Shown here: one piece after another, positions 59,236 through 64,000 of the stretch
Numbering within the stretch: position 1 is the first letter of the stretch
Layout of the letters: every line of letters begins with the position of its first letter
Assembly: GCA_028023455.1 (NCBI GenBank)
Contig: JAQFVV010000017.1
Coordinates: 6,728,098-6,792,097, forward strand
Source of the DNA: Epiperipatus broadwayi
Lineage: Eukaryota; Onychophora; Udeonychophora; Euonychophora; Peripatidae
Direction of reading: 5' to 3'
DNA length: 64,000 nucleotides
Translations under genes and position numbers: made by a program
The notes under the pieces: generated by a model
The model's database searches: none
What the model saw: the letters and a program-made list of their open reading frames with translations, nothing else
What the model was told of the DNA's origin: nothing

Positions 59236-60589
59236 ATCATTTTCACTCATAGTATTTAGTAATGATTTTAATAAAAGATTTTCCAATGGAGAAGTAAGTA
59301 TACATCCACATTTGTAAAAAACACAAACAGAATGCATAAGTTATTAATAAACAGCAGTAAGATGATTTCATTCAATAAGGATTTGATAAATGTTCATAAA
59401 ATATAACTAATTTGAAACTAATAGAAACATGAAAAACAATTTAATAGTTCATCACTTAAAAACTTATTAATTCATAATCATAAACCTATGGAAAACAATT
59501 TGAATTAAATACAAATTATTTATCCACTAGTAGTGTTTTCCATCATTATCTGATTTCACAATTCTTGTAAGTATTAAGAATAAATGTAGACATAATGGAA
59601 ATTAATGTATCTTATCCATAAACATGAAATATTGATTAGTAAAGATATTTTTCCCAAAAAATTTCTATACTCTTCTTCTTCATTCCCATTCCTCTATTAT
59701 TTTGATGAAAATAATACATTGGTGACAATAGAATTTCCCCCCCCCAAAAAATGGTTTCATTTTTTTTTTTTTAAATTTAAATTTTTATGAGTTTTTTGTT
59801 TAGGTGGAGTATAAATAATGAAGTGTTTTTAAAAGGGCATGATTAAAAAAGTTTATTAACTGGGTCAAAGATTTTTCTGGATTGTTACCCCTAATGTATT
59901 GTAATTCAGCACCCTGTATTTAGAAATATGGTGAGCTTTAATGAAGTGTGGAATTTCATCTAAAATAGTGGCTTAAGATAAGATGCATTATTATTCGGAA
60001 TTCTAATATAGAAAATAGAACACAATGTATAATGTCAAAAAATAGCATGCATTTGTTTTTAAGGTAATAAAAACAGGTTTTCAACAAGTATAAGTCACAG
60101 AAAAATTGAGTAGAATATTATGTAATACAAATGTTATATATAAATCGTAATTTTTAATTATAATTAACATTGATATTATTGAATTTCTATGGAAAATGAA
60201 ATAAAGAGTTGTTCTAATATATTAATTCCAAAACTTTTATGTTTTTACCTATTTTTATTTTAGTTTTTTTTTGTTACTCGGTATACTTTTATGCTACTGC
60301 CATTTGACAAGATTAAATTGTATCTAAACTTACTTAACCACTTCAGACAAAAAGGCTCCGTGTTGAATTTTTAAAGAATTGGAGTCACAAATTTTTAAAA
60401 TACCTTTTAGTTTTAACAGTACTAGACCAAAATTCTATGTATCGCCAGAAAATGCAAATGCCAAGGGAAAAAATATAGCTAAAAAAATAATGAGTGATTA
60501 ATATCCCTTAAAAAAATTAAGAAAAAAAAAAATCTCAACCTGAAAAATTCATATTTTATTCCCTATTCGTAATTTCTAATTTATGATAA

Positions 60590-60790
60590 CTAGGTTTTTA
60601 ATTTAAATTTTTATTTTTAAAAATTCTGATTAAAAAAACATGTGTAATATTTCTTATCTGAGATAATTCATTGCTTCAATACTTGCTAAAACAGTAATGT
60701 GAGAATACTTTGTTTTTACTTGTATTCAGAAGTTAAAAAGTCGCAACGCATCTCCCCAAATAAAAGATTAAAAATGTATATATTAATCAA
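60590..60790 (-). repeat. Dispersed repeat shared with 31590-31870
   Basis: See the copy at 31590-31870; similarity is strongest around 60650-60710. No function recognised. Confidence 0.35.
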
Positions 60791-62654
60791 ACAATAATTA
60801 TTGTAAATGAAATATTATGAAATTATCTTTAAGGAATTATAATAAAGCACAAAATTAAAATACAATCAGCATGGCATTGTAAAAAAAAAAATGTGAGAAA
60901 GGAGGAGGAAATCTCCATTTGCTTATTTACTGTTATAAATACAATAAACTAAAAAGGCATATAATTTGAAACTCCAAGCAAGATCACCATGGTAATTTAG
61001 ACGTGTATGCGCAGTAACGTACTGTGGTGTGCATGCATTGTGCAAGTCCTTCTGCTAAAAGTTATGAAAGCTTGATAGTTTGAAAAACAAGGTTTGAACT
61101 CTTAAGTTTCCATTCTTCATTTTAGACATTTGAAAATCCAACCTTGTTAAGAACATCTTTATACTGATTAAACATCACCAATAAAGAAAATGACAATCAA
61201 AATAACATTCATCCAAACAACAATAGTTTATAAATTTAGAATCTATAAGAATTTCCTTTTTTATAATTTCACTGATAGAACTAAACGTATTTTTATTTTG
61301 TACTAAAAAGTTAAAAATTTTAAGGAACACTGTGTTTATATTCGACCTCGTTCATGGTGTAAGTCTTGCAGATGAGTGTACCTGTTCATATTATCTAATG
61401 TATAAATGCAAAATATTAAATATATTTTACAATACTGTATATTAGACACAGAGGCAAAACTCTCCGTAGTATAGTCCCATTCAGTGTAAACAAAGAATAG
61501 TGATCGTGATGTTTAGTGGATTAATACTGAATATTGTTATTAGTAAAAAATAACAATCCGGATATTCTGTTTACCAATTGTCAAAAGTAATCAGAAAGGA
61601 AGCTGACACAGAATACTAATTTACGTTGCACAGGCCTATAATGGGTTTAATTTTATAAATGTGGTCGAAGTAGCTACTTTTGTTATTTAGCATTTTTTCA
61701 TTGTCGTTACAATGCAGATATGCTAATAAATTTTGAAATCTTTTGAGAGACATTTTGTCTGCAAATTAAACCTGCCTTAGAATTGGATCAGAGTTCCAAA
61801 TGCCCCTCAACTTATTACACGGGCATTGCAGGAAATTCCCAATACCATACCAAAAAAATGCAGATCACTAACGATCTGACATATTGTCCCAATTACTTTT
61901 TTTTTCTTTGGAACCTAACTAGTTTTATCAATAATTTTACTATACATTTTGTTAGCAAAAAGTAAATTAAAAAAGATCTAAAATTGAATACTCAGGTGTA
62001 ATAAAGAACTTCAACCTGATCTGTTTGTAAAATTATCTATATTTGTCTACTATTCCATTATGTTGGGTGGCATATTAGTAATTTGTTGGAATGAAAAGCT
62101 TAATCTACCTCTACCTTCAGCAGGTACACATTGCCTATTTTTCTTTGCTTTTTGATTGGAAAAGGAGCCTCTTCTGAAGACAAATTAGGATTAGATTATT
62201 CATTTGAATATTTAAAATCTTCGATACTTGAATCTTTCCGAATATATTTTTTCAACATAAAATTAGCGCCATATTTTCTCTGTACAATCTAATAAACCAA
62301 GAAAAAAAATTAAATGAAGTTATTAATAAAAAAGTTCGTAAGAAATCCAATTTTTGGCATAAGAAAATGTGGTGTATACAATTTGAAAGAGGAAACAAAA
62401 GGCACGTTTTCCTGCAATTTTAAAACAAAGATAAAAAATTATAATTTCAAAAAATGAGCAGCGTTTGTACAAAGGTGATGTAACTCTTTAAAAAAATAGA
62501 AAATAAAACAAAATGCACCAAAAAATAAATATTAGTTGATTTTTAAGAGTGTGGGGTGATCACATTAACAATTCGCAAAGAATGATTTGATTTCTTTGGG
62601 AATCTGACTTGTGAATAATTTTTAAATATAATTATTCCACGCTTTTATTTGTGA

Positions 62655-63029
<375 letters not shown>

Positions 63030-64000
63030 AAACTGCTAGAACAATTTGAATTACAATCATTTGGAACAGCGTGGAATATTCTTTCTGATATAAAAATAAT
63101 GGGGAGGAAATTTTTTTTTAAAAAAATAATAAAATAAAATAAAAATTGTAATTATTTTGCAGTCTAATTTTTATTTCCTCTTCAGCTAAAAGAAAAAAAA
63201 AGATTGATATGGCTATCTCAATTATCAGAAATATTTTTTTTAATGATTGAATTGGTTGTTATATTTTTGTTTTCAACATTTAAATATTTTTTCGTCTTTA
63301 TTTCATGTACAATCTTGAATTGTTTATAATATGGTTTTGTTTTGTTTAAAATTTGATAAGCAATACTTTTCTCTTTATGAACTTCTGATGACTGTGTAAT
63401 TTAAACATTCTTTTCTTGTATACTACTCCCCCCTCTCCTTTTTTCTTTTTAATTTATCCAATTTTTAGCTGAAGTAAAATTGAAATAGTTTTAGATGCTG
63501 TTCTATAATGAACATGATAAGTTCTTCAATGTACAGTTTTCTCTGCTCACATCTATAAATAAGACTGTAGACATTTACAGTTACAATTGAGGATCTGATT
63601 ACATTTTTAGCAACATTTGTAATTTTTTTTTTTAAAAAAAAATGGGACGATCAAAATCCATAATAATTAGCATTATTATTATTTATTGTTAAATGGCAAT
63701 TTGTCAAAAAAATAAAAAAAAATAAATGCTGTTATTGGATCAACTTCAGTCCACCCAGAAGTCCAATGCCAAACATTCAATTACTATGACTGCTTCTGCT
63801 AATGTACAGTTTTATTTTATTTTTTCTGTCTTATCTATTAGATTATTTTTAAAAATACTTTATTATCTAAAGAGAAAAAAAAAAATAGAAACAATTTTAA
63901 ATTTGCTAAAAAGAAAAAAAAAATTTATTTCGATATTTAAACTACAAATATAAACAATAAAAACTTAGATTCGACTCTATTTGCAAATTATCATGTACTG
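63030..64000 (+). other. SRPK: Probable SRPK 3' untranslated region
   Basis: AT-rich sequence after the stop. Candidate AATAAA signals occur at 63128, around 63710-63725 and at 63956. I cannot tell which is used or whether the transcript runs past the window. The short frame at 63726-63953 has no recognisable domain. Confidence 0.55.

Overview
The window is animal nuclear DNA. It is very AT-rich, with spliced exons bounded by GT/AG, long introns and many retroelements. The only host gene I can support is the 3' part of a plus-strand SR-protein-specific kinase (SRPK) gene. Five exons (1477-1791, 26790-26881, 35777-35884, 46015-46177, 62845-63029) join in phase and encode about 286 C-terminal residues: the end of the spacer, then the C-lobe from the DLG motif to the stop at 63027-63029. 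The first exons (N-terminus, N-lobe, catalytic loop) lie upstream of the window. The introns are about 25.0, 8.9, 10.1 and 16.7 kb. The repeat content (RTE LINEs ending in GATGAT repeats, Penelope-like elements, tRNA-type SINEs, old mariner copies) suggests a mollusc, most likely a cephalopod such as an octopus. The species call is an inference.

Layout. 1-1476 is an upstream intron with a SINE at its very start. Intron 1792-26789 holds a tandem duplication carrying a small ribozyme-bearing repeat (2.8-3.7 kb) and a second, tandem copy of that repeat (4.3-4.9 kb). It also holds decayed minus-strand LINE pieces (5.5-6.0, 8.6-9.3, 10.9-11.1, 24.1-24.7 kb), a minisatellite split by a fold-back element (9.6-10.5 kb) and a broken Penelope-like element with reverse transcriptase and GIY-YIG endonuclease (13.4-15.5 kb). 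After these comes an RTE LINE (15.6-20.7 kb) split by a 2.1-kb insertion with a 4-bp target duplication. Intron 26882-35776 has an RTE tail 50 bp after the exon, inverted SINE copies and the end of a second Penelope-like element. Intron 35885-46014 has a LINE remnant, a large palindromic fold-back, an inverted pair of ribozyme-like ends, a mariner remnant with an RTE copy inside it, and another ribozyme-bearing repeat. Intron 46178-62844 has SINEs (including a head-to-head pair), a MITE and a ribozyme-like unit at 55.07 kb.

The most striking signal is not a protein gene. At least three unrelated repeat families here carry sequences that fold as hammerhead self-cleaving ribozymes (CUGANGA, stem II, GAAA, short palindromic stem III, long stem I). 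They are: the dispersed SINE, whose copies are each decayed although their consensus looks complete; a roughly 390-420-bp tandem repeat resembling a retrozyme, on the minus strand; and a unit at 55073-55128 with an apparently intact core and a GUC cleavage site. Penelope-like tails carry looser relatives of the motif. Hammerheads are known in Penelope-like elements and small animal retrozymes; a hammerhead in the head of a tRNA-like SINE is the part most worth checking.
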